Assembly (NCBI GenBank): GCA_964462135.1 | Contig: CAYWWK010000003.1 | Location: forward strand, 1-64,000 | Direction of reading: 5' to 3' | From: MGBC163016 sp964462135 | Lineage (GTDB): Bacteria > Actinomycetota > Coriobacteriia > Coriobacteriales > Eggerthellaceae | DNA: 64,000 bases | In this document: positions 15,182-23,192 of the stretch, one piece after another | How positions within the stretch are numbered: position 1 is the stretch's first letter | Layout: each line of letters begins with the position of its first letter | The notes under the pieces: model-generated | What the model was told of the DNA's origin: nothing | Database searches by the model: none | Seen by the model: only the letters and a program-made list of their open reading frames with translations | Position numbers and translations under genes: made by a program

Positions 15182-16768
15182 TTACTGCAGAGGCGTGGTG
15201 CCAAGGAAGACGAGACCCGTGGTGGAGATGGGGGCGAAGTCTTCCAGCTTCTCTGAAATGTAGGCCGTGCCGGTCTCACGATGGAACAGCGGATACAGCG
15301 GCACGTTCTCGGCAATGAGATCGAAGCACTGGTTCCAGATGTCCTGCTGCTTGGCGGCATCAGACTCTTCGCGAGCGCTCTGGAGCAGCGTCTGAAGCTC
15401 AGCCCACTCTGGCGTGGTGTTCCAGCAGGAACGGCCTTGGGTCCAGACGTTGTCACCATACCACCAGGTCATCAGCAGGTCTGGGTCGTTGCCGAAGCAA
15501 GACGGGTCACCAGGCGTGAGCATGACATCGTAGGGAAGGATGTCCTCAGAGGGAGCGAGAGCCGCCCAGTCGATCTTGGTCTCATTGATGGTCACTTCGA
15601 TACCGGCTTCAGCAAGATCTTCCTTGATCTGCGCAGCAAGGGCGGAAACCCAGTTGTTGTTGACCATGAGCTCACAGGTGATGGAGGGCTGGTTCGCCTC
15701 TGCCAGAAGCGACTTTGCCTTCTCGACGTCGTGGGAATAGACCGTGGAGGCGCGGTGATAGTTGCTGTAGGCCTCGGGCAGGAAGGAGGTTGCTGCAACG
15801 GCATGGCCGTCCATCTGGTTGGAAATGAGCTTCTCGACATCGATGGCGTAGAAGAATGCCTGGCGCACCTTCGGGTCATCGAACGGAGCCTTCTTGGTGT
15901 TGAACATGAGGAAGGGAAGAGCGAAGCCCGGAACGTATTCAACGGCAGCGCCTGAGTTGGCGATCTGGTCAGCGTTGGTATCAGGCACGTTCTCGATGAC
16001 CTGCACGGAGCCGTCGGTGATGGCCGTGGTACGGGAGGTTGCATCCAGCAGCACGTTCCAATCCATGGATTCGCAGGTGGCCGGAAGGCTGCCATTGTAG
16101 TTCGGATTGGGCTTGAAGGTGATGGTGCCACCGTCATCGCCGTTGATGGTGTCATACATCCATGGACCGGTGCCGATGGGCATGGTCTTCAATTCGTCTT
16201 CGGTGGCAGCGGCGGGGAAGATCTTGACCACGGACAGACGTCCCTTAAGCAGAGAGGCGAAGGGGTACTTCAAGGTGATGGTGACCGTCTTGTCATCCTT
16301 GGCGGTGACGGAGTCGATGAATGAGAGGAACGCACCATAGGTGTCGTCAGCCATGTTCGCTTCAAATGACCTCACGACATCAGCGGAGGTGACATCGGTG
16401 CCGTCGGAGAACTTGGCGCCTTCGCGCAGACCCACCTCATAGACCGTGTCAGAAACCTGCACGGGCTCGCCATCGGCAAGGGCGGTATAGGTGGTGTAGT
16501 TATGAAGGTCAAGGTCGTAGAGGCCTTCGAAGACATGCCACGTGGCCGCAAGCATCAAAGCGGAGCTGTTGCCGATGGGGTTGCAATTCGTTGATGAGTA
16601 AGCGCAAGCGGCGAAGATGGATTCAGCCGGGGTGGAGCTTCCAGCTTCAGCACTGCCCGAACTGGATGCCTGCTGGGAGCCGCATCCACTCAAAGCGAGT
16701 GCCGCCACAGCGCCAGTTGCTGCGGTGCCTGCCAAGAATCCTCGGCGAGTCAGTTTCGGTTGTTCCAT
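15182..16768 (-). CDS. Solute-binding lipoprotein of a Dpp/Opp-type ABC importer, Tat signal
   Basis: This 528-residue family 5 extracellular solute-binding protein delivers substrate to the importer encoded downstream. The signal has twin arginines (Arg8-Arg9 in TRRGFLAG), a hydrophobic stretch and lipobox LSGC with Cys29, so it is probably Tat-exported, processed after Lgt lipidation and membrane-anchored. A low-complexity Ser/Ala linker follows. The DVVRSFEANMADDTYGAF region and KVRQAFFYAIDVEKL segment are typical of the family. ATG ending at 16768 has GGAGGG four bases away; a TTG four codons upstream is unlikely. Family members bind peptides, nickel, haem or sialic acid, so the ligand is open. 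Confidence 0.93.
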   Translation of the reverse strand: MEQPKLTRRGFLAGTAATGAVAALALSGCGSQQASSSGSAEAGSSTPAESIFAACAYSSTNCNPIGNSSALMLAATWHVFEGLYDLDLHNYTTYTALADGEPVQVSDTVYEVGLREGAKFSDGTDVTSADVVRSFEANMADDTYGAFLSFIDSVTAKDDKTVTITLKYPFASLLKGRLSVVKIFPAAATEDELKTMPIGTGPWMYDTINGDDGGTITFKPNPNYNGSLPATCESMDWNVLLDATSRTTAITDGSVQVIENVPDTNADQIANSGAAVEYVPGFALPFLMFNTKKAPFDDPKVRQAFFYAIDVEKLISNQMDGHAVAATSFLPEAYSNYHRASTVYSHDVEKAKSLLAEANQPSITCELMVNNNWVSALAAQIKEDLAEAGIEVTINETKIDWAALAPSEDILPYDVMLTPGDPSCFGNDPDLLMTWWYGDNVWTQGRSCWNTTPEWAELQTLLQSAREESDAAKQQDIWNQCFDLIAENVPLYPLFHRETGTAYISEKLEDFAPISTTGLVFLGTTPLQ

Positions 16769-17140
16769 AGTTCCCTCCAACTAAGGTCTGAGGGCGCCTG
16801 CCCCCGGTTAAGCCCATGCTAGGTCACGAGCTTTTTACGGTGCTATATTATGCTTGAAAACGCTTTTGAAAGATAGTGCTGAGATCAGATTGGGCCCTCT
16901 TCACAAAACACCCTTCATCTGACCGTTCGCCGGAAGCCGATCCCTCAAGATTCCCCACTTACCGCCCCTGTTCGTCCCGTTTACCCGCTCTGCAGAGAAT
17001 GGGTGTCAGGATGAATGTAACCATATTGTTATCATCTTTTCGCTCGATTAGATGGTCTTTCCATCCGCGCTGCTGCAAGGTGGGAAGATGCTTGATTGAT
17101 CCAGCAAATCCGTTTTGACAGATGCAAGGAAAGGAGAGGA
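16769..17140. promoter_or_regulatory. Divergent control region between the importer and por operons
   Basis: This 372-base stretch has no credible gene. For the minus strand an AT-rich CATAATATAG (about 16850-16841) can serve as a -10 region, about 80 bases before the importer ATG. Just upstream lies a direct repeat of TTGAAA (16854-16859 and 16866-16871, one helical turn apart) that overlaps the expected -35, a possible regulator site. No convincing -35 is seen. For por, only AT-rich sequence near 17020-17040 was noted. Confidence 0.3.
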
Positions 17141-17716
17141 ATGTCCAAGCTGACAGAGATTCGCTGGCATGCCCGCGCTGGTCAGGGAGCGGTTACCGCA
17201 GCCAAGCTGGTAGCTGATGCTGCGCTTTTGCAGGGTGCCTACATCCAAGCGATGCCAGAATATGGTCCCGAGCGAACGGGTGCGCCTCTGAAGGCATACA
17301 CTCGTGTGAGCGATTCGCCGATCGAGGTCCACAACACCATCGTGAATCCTGATATCGTCGTCGTGCTCGATGACACGCTTCTCGAAACCGTTGATGTGGC
17401 CGAAGGCATCCGTGAGGATGGCTGCATCATCTTGAATACCGAGATGGATGCCGCCGCTGCGAAGGCTGCTCTCCATGCACCTGCTGGAGTGAAGGTGGCC
17501 ATCGTCGATGCTTCAGGCATCGCCATCGACACCATCAAGCGCGATATCCCGAACACCCCCATCGTTGGTGCCTTGTCCAAGGTGACCGCCGTGGTGCCGG
17601 TTGATGCCGTCAAGGAGCGTCTGAAGGAGACGTTCGGGAAGAAGTTCTCCCAAGAGATGATCGACGCGAACCTGGCGTCTGTCGATCGTGCCTATGAGGA
17701 GGTGCAGGTAGCATGA
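17141..17716 (+). CDS. porG: 2-oxoacid:ferredoxin oxidoreductase, gamma subunit
   Basis: The gamma subunit helps bind coenzyme A in the four-subunit enzyme that oxidises pyruvate or a branched 2-oxoacid to acyl-CoA with ferredoxin as acceptor. ATG at 17141 follows AAGGAGAGGA closely and gives 191 residues. The RWHARAGQGAVTAAKLVADAA start (about 8-28) and PEYGPERTGAPLKAYTRVS (about 39-57) are characteristic. It opens the order gamma-delta-alpha-beta, and its TGA overlaps the next ATG as ATGA. Confidence 0.94.
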   Translation: MSKLTEIRWHARAGQGAVTAAKLVADAALLQGAYIQAMPEYGPERTGAPLKAYTRVSDSPIEVHNTIVNPDIVVVLDDTLLETVDVAEGIREDGCIILNTEMDAAAAKAALHAPAGVKVAIVDASGIAIDTIKRDIPNTPIVGALSKVTAVVPVDAVKERLKETFGKKFSQEMIDANLASVDRAYEEVQVA

Positions 17717-18030
17717 AGATGCCCGCGCTTGAAACGTTCGAGGATTGGAAGCCCGAGGACTTCCCCAAAGGCTTCATATGCAATGCCGGCACATCCCGTG
17801 AATACATCACGGGTGGCTGGCGGTCCATGCGCCCGGTCTGGGACGCTGACAAATGCACCAGCTGCATGATGTGCTGGGTCGTGTGCCCCGATTCCTCCAT
17901 CGAGGTCAAGGATGGCACGATGACGGGGATCGATTACGACCACTGCAAAGGATGCGGCGTCTGCGTTCATGAATGCCGCTTCGATGCGCTTGATTTCATC
18001 CGCGAGGATGAAGCGGAAGGGGTGAGGTAG
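17713..18030 (+). CDS. porD: 2-oxoacid:ferredoxin oxidoreductase, delta (ferredoxin) subunit
   Basis: The 105-residue delta subunit carries two [4Fe-4S] clusters that pass electrons from the TPP site to external ferredoxin. Two CxxCxxCxxxC sets are visible: Cys48, 51, 54, 58 and Cys78, 81, 84, 88. GGWRSMRPVWDADKCTSC is typical of this subunit. It overlaps porG by four bases and porA starts right after its TAG, so the operon is tightly coupled. Confidence 0.95.
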   Translation: MKMPALETFEDWKPEDFPKGFICNAGTSREYITGGWRSMRPVWDADKCTSCMMCWVVCPDSSIEVKDGTMTGIDYDHCKGCGVCVHECRFDALDFIREDEAEGVR

Positions 18031-19248
18031 ATGACGACCACGAAGCCGTTTTCCGCAACGGGCAACCAGATGATCGCCGAGGCGATGCGTCAAGCCAATC
18101 CTGATGTCATGGCGGCCTACCCCATCACGCCGCAGACCACCATCGTGGAGAATTATGCGAAGTATGTGGCCAATGGCCTGGTGACCACGGAATTCGTCAC
18201 GGTGGAATCGGAGCACTCCGCCATGTCTGCCTGCGTAGGCGCTTCAGCTGCGGGTGCGCGCGTGGCTACGGCAACGGCCAGCCAGGGTCTGGCGCTCATG
18301 TGGGAGGAGCTCTTCATCGCTGCCGGCATGCGCCTTCCCATCGTCATGGCGAACGCCAATCGTGCCCTTTCAGCTCCCATCAACATCCATGGAGATCATT
18401 CAGACATCATGGGTGCCCGGGACACTGGCTGGATCATCTTCTTCGCCGAGACCGCCCAGGAGGCCTACGACAACACCGTCATCAGCTTCCCCATAGCCGA
18501 AGATGCCGATGTCCAGCTTCCCGTTCTCACCACGCTTGATGGCTTCATCACCAGTCATGCCATGGAACGCTGCGTCATGGAAGATGATGAGACGGTGGCG
18601 AGGTTCGTGGGCAGCTATGAACCAATGAACGGCCTTCTGACCAGCGCTGATCCGCTGGGAGCTGGCATGTTCGCCAATGGTTCCGCCTATATGAAGTCGC
18701 GTGCCGTTCTTCGCCGTGCCTGCCAGGATTCGCTGCCCATCATCGAGAAGGTGGGCAAGGCTTGGGCCGAAGAATGCGGACGACCCTTCGATCTGGTGGA
18801 CACATGGGAAACCGATGATGCGGACCTGATCGTTGTGGTTCTCGGATCCGCTGCGGGCAACATGCGCCATGTGGGACGTGAATTGCGGGCAGCGGGCAAG
18901 AAGGTGGGTGTCGTGCGTCCGCGCGTCTATCGTCCGTTCCCGGCCGAGCAGATTGCGGAGGCCTGCAAGGGAGCGAAGGCGATCGCCATCATGGACCGTG
19001 CTGATTCCATCGGTGGCCAGTTCGGACCCTTGGCGGTTGATGTCATGGGCGCGCTGTATGCTCAAGGATTGAACATCCCCATGCATAACTACATCTATGG
19101 ACTCGGTGGCAACGACCTTACCAATGAAACGGTGAACAGCGTCTACGCTGATCTGGAGCAGCTGGCTTCCGGAAAGGCGAAGAGCGGTCAGGTAACCTAC
19201 CTTGGCATGCAGGAAGCGGAAGGGGCTGAGAACGAATGGCTAGCATAA
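18031..19248 (+). CDS. porA: 2-oxoacid:ferredoxin oxidoreductase, alpha subunit
   Basis: The 405-residue alpha subunit holds the pyrimidine-binding half of the TPP site and the substrate-binding domain. AAYPITPQTTIVEN (about residues 29-42) and VESEHSAMSACVGASAAGAR (about 58-77) match the PorA family. The ANRALSAPINIHGDHSDIMGARDTGW region resembles pyruvate enzymes, so pyruvate:ferredoxin oxidoreductase is favoured over 2-oxoisovalerate. It overlaps porB by 13 bases. Confidence 0.95.
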   Translation: MTTTKPFSATGNQMIAEAMRQANPDVMAAYPITPQTTIVENYAKYVANGLVTTEFVTVESEHSAMSACVGASAAGARVATATASQGLALMWEELFIAAGMRLPIVMANANRALSAPINIHGDHSDIMGARDTGWIIFFAETAQEAYDNTVISFPIAEDADVQLPVLTTLDGFITSHAMERCVMEDDETVARFVGSYEPMNGLLTSADPLGAGMFANGSAYMKSRAVLRRACQDSLPIIEKVGKAWAEECGRPFDLVDTWETDDADLIVVVLGSAAGNMRHVGRELRAAGKKVGVVRPRVYRPFPAEQIAEACKGAKAIAIMDRADSIGGQFGPLAVDVMGALYAQGLNIPMHNYIYGLGGNDLTNETVNSVYADLEQLASGKAKSGQVTYLGMQEAEGAENEWLA

Positions 19249-20198
19249 AGGATCTTTCCAAGAGACCGGAGATGCTGGCTCCGGGACACAGGCTTTGTGG
19301 CGGCTGCGGTGCGTCCATGGCCGTGCGTCAGGTGCTCATGGGCGTGCCTGAGGATACCCAGCCTGTCGTTGGATGTGCCACCGGATGTCTGGAGGTCTCC
19401 ACCACCATCTATCCGTACGATTCATGGAACGTTCCCTTCATCCACAATGCCTTTGAGAACTCAGCGGCTACCGTCTCGGGAGTCGAGGCGGCTTTCAAGG
19501 GCATGCAGCGGGCAGGGAAGATTCCGTCCGACAAGAAGGTGAAGTTCGTTGCCTTCGGTGGCGACGGCGGCACCTACGACATCGGCCTGCAGTCGCTCTC
19601 CGGTGCCATGGAACGTGGTCATGACATGGTGTATGTATGCTATGACAATGGTGCCTACATGAATACGGGCATACAGCGTTCCTCAGCCACGCCGAAGGGC
19701 GCTTGGGCCACCACAGCCGAAGTGGGCAAGGTCGAGCAGGGCAAGCCCCAGGTCCGCAAGGACTTGACCTCCATCATCGCCGCCCATGGCGTTCCCTATG
19801 TGGGACAGTCCACGGTGGGCCACTGGAAGGATCTGACCGCGAAGGCCGAGAAGGCTTTCGCGGTGGAAGGACCGGCATTCCTCAATGTGCTGGCGCCCTG
19901 TCCTCGCGGGTGGCGTCTTCCTTCTGACCAGACGGCGCAGATCTGCCGCTTGGCAGTGGATACCAAGTTCTGGCCGCTGTTCGAGGTTGAGAATGGTGTC
20001 TGGAAGCTCACGCCCGTCAAGGAGAAGAACCTGAAGCCCTTGGAGGACTTCCTGAAGCCTCAAGGCCGTTTCAAGCATCTGTTCAAGCCGGGCAACGAGC
20101 ACATTCTTGAAGAGATGAAGGCTGACGTGGAAGCCTATTGGGCCTATCTGGAAGGACGCGTCGAGGGCTCCAAGGACGCGAAGAGTCCCATCGAATAG
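19236..20198 (+). CDS. porB: 2-oxoacid:ferredoxin oxidoreductase, beta subunit
   Basis: The beta subunit binds TPP diphosphate and a proximal [4Fe-4S] cluster. Of 320 residues, Cys21, Cys24 and Cys51 plus a later Cys in APCPRGW are the probable cluster ligands. The TPP motif begins GGDGGTYDIG (108-117) and ends with CYDNGAYMNTG about 25 residues later. It completes the porGDAB set and is followed by a strong terminator. Confidence 0.95.
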   Translation: MASIKDLSKRPEMLAPGHRLCGGCGASMAVRQVLMGVPEDTQPVVGCATGCLEVSTTIYPYDSWNVPFIHNAFENSAATVSGVEAAFKGMQRAGKIPSDKKVKFVAFGGDGGTYDIGLQSLSGAMERGHDMVYVCYDNGAYMNTGIQRSSATPKGAWATTAEVGKVEQGKPQVRKDLTSIIAAHGVPYVGQSTVGHWKDLTAKAEKAFAVEGPAFLNVLAPCPRGWRLPSDQTAQICRLAVDTKFWPLFEVENGVWKLTPVKEKNLKPLEDFLKPQGRFKHLFKPGNEHILEEMKADVEAYWAYLEGRVEGSKDAKSPIE

Positions 20199-20221
20199 TC
20201 CAAGAGAGCTGGCAAAGCGAA

Positions 20222-20252
20222 GGGGCGAGGTCATCATGACCTCGCCCCTTTT
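20222..20252 (+). terminator. Terminator of the por operon
   Basis: GGGGCGAGGTCA (20222-20233) pairs with TGACCTCGCCCC (20237-20248) around three bases, followed by TTTTC. It lies 23 bases after porB, between converging transcription units. Confidence 0.85.
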
Positions 20253-20288
20253 CATGAGCATGCCAGTTCTTTTCGTGAGAGGCTTGCG

Positions 20289-20528
20289 CTACGCCGAGAG
20301 ACTGGGCGCCATGGCGGGATTCAGCGTCATGTTTGGGCTTTCGCCTTTGGGGAACATGGATGGAGCGGCCGCATATATGTTGCCTGTGGGCACGGCATCC
20401 CTTTCGATCATATGGCACACGGCGGATTCGGCTGCAGCCTTGCCTATTCCCATGTTCGCGAACCGATCCATCAATCCCTTGCAGTACTTCATCTCGGTTT
20501 TGTCCAGAGTTTCCATCTTCGTATCCAT
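20289..20528 (-). CDS. Small protein of unknown function (79 aa)
   Basis: I do not recognise it. It has AGGAGG seven bases before ATG, good evidence that it is translated. The sequence has an amphipathic first half (LDKTEMKYCKGLMDRFANMG), two cysteines at about 16 and 38 and a Pro/Ala-rich tail; no membrane segment or signal is seen. A 22-codon reading frame (20539-20607) ends at its ribosome-binding site and a perfect 22-base palindrome lies further upstream. It stands between por and a PucR-type regulator, which might control it. Confidence 0.65.
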   Translation of the reverse strand: MDTKMETLDKTEMKYCKGLMDRFANMGIGKAAAESAVCHMIERDAVPTGNIYAAAPSMFPKGESPNMTLNPAMAPSLSA

Positions 20529-20538
20529 GCGCTCCTCC

Positions 20539-20607
20539 TTAGATGATCACTTGATGCGAGAATGAGTCTATCGAGGAGGAAGGGCGCATCGTTGGTGGAT
20601 GGTGCAA
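20539..20607 (-). CDS. Possible 22-codon leader frame before the small protein
   Basis: On the minus strand an AAAGGAGGTGA sequence, a near-perfect Shine-Dalgarno, is followed ten bases on by TTG. The 22-codon frame that opens there runs to a TAA that overlaps the AGGAGG of the 79-residue gene. The encoded peptide (LHHPPTMRPSSSIDSF...) is not recognised. Translation of this leader could couple to the downstream gene, or the strong Shine-Dalgarno may be accidental because it lies in one arm of the adjacent palindrome. Confidence 0.25.
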   Translation of the reverse strand: MHHPPTMRPSSSIDSFSHQVII

Positions 20608-20620
20608 AGTCGGTTCACCT

Positions 20621-20642
20621 CCTTTGTGCGGTCGCACAAAGG
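20621..20642. promoter_or_regulatory. Perfect 22-base palindrome, candidate operator
   Basis: CCTTTGTGCG (20621-20630), GT, CGCACAAAGG (20633-20642) is a perfect inverted repeat. The two-base centre is too small for a stable RNA loop and no U-tract follows, so a dimeric DNA-binding protein site is more likely than a terminator. It lies between the end of the PucR-type gene and the start of the small gene, about 95 bases from the latter's ATG. Confidence 0.45.
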
Positions 20643-20670
20643 AACCCTCGCGATGAACATGTGATCCCGG

Positions 20671-21831
20671 TCAGACGCGCCCCAAGGCGATGCGAGCCAT
20701 CATGAGAACGAAAGCCAGCTCACGATCGGTCAGAAACGATGACCCGGAAGCTTCCTTGATCTTCTTTATCCGATACCGAACGGTGTTGGGGTGCTGATAG
20801 AGCGCCTCAGCCGTTTCCTTCACATCGCCGAAGGCGAGGGCATAGGCCTCAGCGGTCTCATGCAGGTTGCTGCCATGGAGGCGGTCATGCTCATCCAGCA
20901 GATCGAAGATGTGCTGGGCGGTCCGCGAGAAGAGGCGATCAGTGGAGGCGGCTGCGTGGAAGGCGTCCAAGCGCAGCTGCGACCATCGCATGGCTCGGAC
21001 CTGCTCGATGCGCGCCGTCCTCAAGGCAGCCAAGGCCTGACGGATGGCCAGGTCGCCCTCTTCAAGGGGCGTCTCTTGGGAGATGCCGCAGCGAACATCG
21101 CCCAGCTGCTCCACCAGATCCGCAAGATTCGCCTCGTCTATGGTGATGATCGTCTGCGGTCTGCGAGAGAACGAGATGAATCCCATGATGGTGTTCTTGT
21201 ACGAGCAGGTGGAGCATCCTTCAACGTCAGGGAAACGCTGGGCATATTCATCAAGGACTTCCGCGAGTGCTCCCCTCAACGCCCGTTGGGCAGCCTCGTC
21301 GCCGTTGACCGTCGTCAATGCGATGCACTGGAAGGCGCCTCCTGTGGCATTGGCTATCTGGAAGATGGCATTGCGGACATGAGCACCATCGGACGGTTCG
21401 AGAAGCGATTCGATGAGCGCGCTTCGCTTGGATGACTCAAGGTCGCGATCGATCAGGTTCATGGCTTCAGTGATGATGCGCTCCATGTACTTCCCATCGT
21501 AGAAGAAGATGGGGATGTTCGAAGCCGCTGAGGCGGCGGCGATGCGTGCGGATACCTCCTTCAGGGCAACGGGCTTGATGGCGATGGCCGCTATCCCACG
21601 GTCGATCAGCTTGAGCAGCGCCTCTTCTGCAAGCTCTGGATCGGCCTTCGCGAACCCGAGGGTGGTGAAGATGAATTCACCGGGAACGAAGACCTCATAG
21701 CTGTCAAAGAACGGCTCATAATCCAAGGTGCCGCAATTCATGACCGCGCGATCCTCGAAGCCCTCACAGGGGCATGCAAGCCATATCCTATCGAAGACAG
21801 AGAGGTTGACGATATCCTGTACCGTGATCAC
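20671..21831 (-). CDS. PucR-family transcriptional regulator
   Basis: PucR-type proteins sense metabolites such as purine-catabolism intermediates and bind DNA through a C-terminal helix-turn-helix. GTG ending at 21831 has GGAAGG seven bases before it and gives 386 residues starting with the family-like ITVQDIVNLSVF. Longer starts would run into a region overlapping ruvC. The C-terminal domain has ETAEALYQHPNTVRYRIKKI, the canonical PucR helix-turn-helix, near residues 348-367. The gene is divergent from ruvC. Likely targets are itself, the adjacent 79-residue gene or por, but nothing fixes this. Confidence 0.9.
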   Translation of the reverse strand: MITVQDIVNLSVFDRIWLACPCEGFEDRAVMNCGTLDYEPFFDSYEVFVPGEFIFTTLGFAKADPELAEEALLKLIDRGIAAIAIKPVALKEVSARIAAASAASNIPIFFYDGKYMERIITEAMNLIDRDLESSKRSALIESLLEPSDGAHVRNAIFQIANATGGAFQCIALTTVNGDEAAQRALRGALAEVLDEYAQRFPDVEGCSTCSYKNTIMGFISFSRRPQTIITIDEANLADLVEQLGDVRCGISQETPLEEGDLAIRQALAALRTARIEQVRAMRWSQLRLDAFHAAASTDRLFSRTAQHIFDLLDEHDRLHGSNLHETAEAYALAFGDVKETAEALYQHPNTVRYRIKKIKEASGSSFLTDRELAFVLMMARIALGRV

Positions 21832-22000
21832 GCAGCTTCCTTCCAGTCGAAGTGCGGGCATTGTATACCAACCTGCGGATGCAGGGAAAAGCTCGCCTTT
21901 GGCGGCGAATGTGCCATGGTTGCAAGATTGATGCAGAGAATAGCAAACATCTGTACTATTATAGAGGGATGAAGGATAGGGGCGAAGAGCCGGGAGGGGA

Positions 22001-22525
22001 ATGGACAGGATCGTCTTAGGCATCGACCCGGGACTGGCCAACACAGGCTGGGGCGTCGTGCGGCAAAACGGCACGGACCTTTCATGCTTGGCCTATGGAT
22101 GCGTCTCGACGTCAAAGAGTATGGAGCTCTCGCTTCGGCTCAAGAAGATACATGACCAGATCCTCGCTGTTGCGTCCAAGTTCCAACCTCGCTATGTTGG
22201 CATCGAGACGGTCTGGTTCGGGCAGAACATCACGGCGGCCTTCGGCACGGGCCAAGCGCGCGGGGCTGCGCTCGTGGCTTGCGCCGAAAGCAACCTTGAG
22301 GTAGCGGAGTTCACTCCCAATCAGATCAAGATGGCGGTCGTCGGCTTCGGAACCGCCGAGAAGGAGCAGGTGCAGTACATGGTCCAGCGTTCGCTCGCGC
22401 TGGAGAAGCCACCGAGTCCTGATCATGCCGCAGATGCCTTGGCGGCGGCCATCTGCTATACGACCCATGACGGGTATGCGCAGGCGGAGAAGAGGTTCTT
22501 GGAGCTTGCCCGATCCAGCACATAG
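22001..22525 (+). CDS. ruvC: Crossover junction endodeoxyribonuclease RuvC
   Basis: RuvC resolves Holliday junctions by paired cuts. The 174-residue protein has the four acidic catalytic residues: Asp9 in GIDPG, Glu69 in IETVW, Asp141 and Asp145 in DHAADAL. GGGAGGGGA lies just before ATG. It begins the ruvC-ruvA-ruvB cluster; a 51-base spacer separates it from ruvA. Confidence 0.97.
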   Translation: MDRIVLGIDPGLANTGWGVVRQNGTDLSCLAYGCVSTSKSMELSLRLKKIHDQILAVASKFQPRYVGIETVWFGQNITAAFGTGQARGAALVACAESNLEVAEFTPNQIKMAVVGFGTAEKEQVQYMVQRSLALEKPPSPDHAADALAAAICYTTHDGYAQAEKRFLELARSST

Positions 22526-22576
22526 CACGTTGGCACTGCGTCGGTTCAGACATCATGAAAGCAAGGAGGATGGGTG

Positions 22577-23158
22577 ATGATCGCCTTTCTTGAAGGTTGC
22601 GTTGCGGCCAGATCAGCCACGGGGGCTGTATTGAATGTGGGAGGCGTTGGGTATGAGATGCTCATGTCCTCAACATCCCTCGCCATGCTTCCTCCCGAAG
22701 GGGAACAGGCGCATGTCATCACCTACCTTTCGGCATCTGACAGCGGTGTTGTGCTCTACGGGTTCATGGAACCTGAGGAGGAGGCACTGTTCAGGGCCTT
22801 GATAGCGGTAAGCGGCATCGGCCCGAAAATGGCTCTGGGCGCGCTTTCCGCCTTGACACCTGAAGCATTGAGCACAGCCGTTCTGGCAGAAGACGTGAAG
22901 ACGCTCTCCAAGATACCGGGTATCGGGAAGAAGACCGCATCGCGTATGGTGCTTGAGCTCAAGGGCACGTTGCCCGCCTTCAGCCAGGAAGAGGAGGCGG
23001 CATCTTCGGGCCAGGCAGGAGCCATGAAGGTTGCCATGGATGCTCTTCTGTCCATGGGCTTCACGAAGGTGGAGATCGCAGACGCGTTGAAGGGCTCTCC
23101 TGCCGATGCAACGGAGGAAGCGTTGCTACAATATGCATTGAAGAGGATAGGCTCATGA
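22577..23158 (+). CDS. ruvA: Holliday junction branch migration protein RuvA
   Basis: RuvA binds the four-way junction and loads RuvB. ATG at 22577 is seven bases after AGGAGG; the in-frame GTG one codon upstream is closer and less suitable. The 193 residues show the OB-fold start (MIAFLEGCVAARS), the helix-hairpin-helix region ISGIGPKMALGALS and IPGIGKKTASRMVLELK, and a C-terminal RuvB-binding domain (VAMDALLSMGFTKVEIADAL). Confidence 0.97.
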   Translation: MIAFLEGCVAARSATGAVLNVGGVGYEMLMSSTSLAMLPPEGEQAHVITYLSASDSGVVLYGFMEPEEEALFRALIAVSGIGPKMALGALSALTPEALSTAVLAEDVKTLSKIPGIGKKTASRMVLELKGTLPAFSQEEEAASSGQAGAMKVAMDALLSMGFTKVEIADALKGSPADATEEALLQYALKRIGS

Positions 23159-23192
23159 GAACGCACCATGAGAGCACGCCGACAAGAAAGCG

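Noticed and set aside
16850..16875. TTGAAAACGCTTTTGAA as a catabolite-repression (cre) or LacI-type operator
   Set aside because: It departs from the cre consensus at the 3' side and is better described as a direct repeat of TTGAAA; no LacI-family gene lies nearby.
20621..20642. Terminator for the PucR-type gene
   Set aside because: The two-base centre cannot form a normal loop and no T-run follows on the minus strand; an operator reading is preferred.
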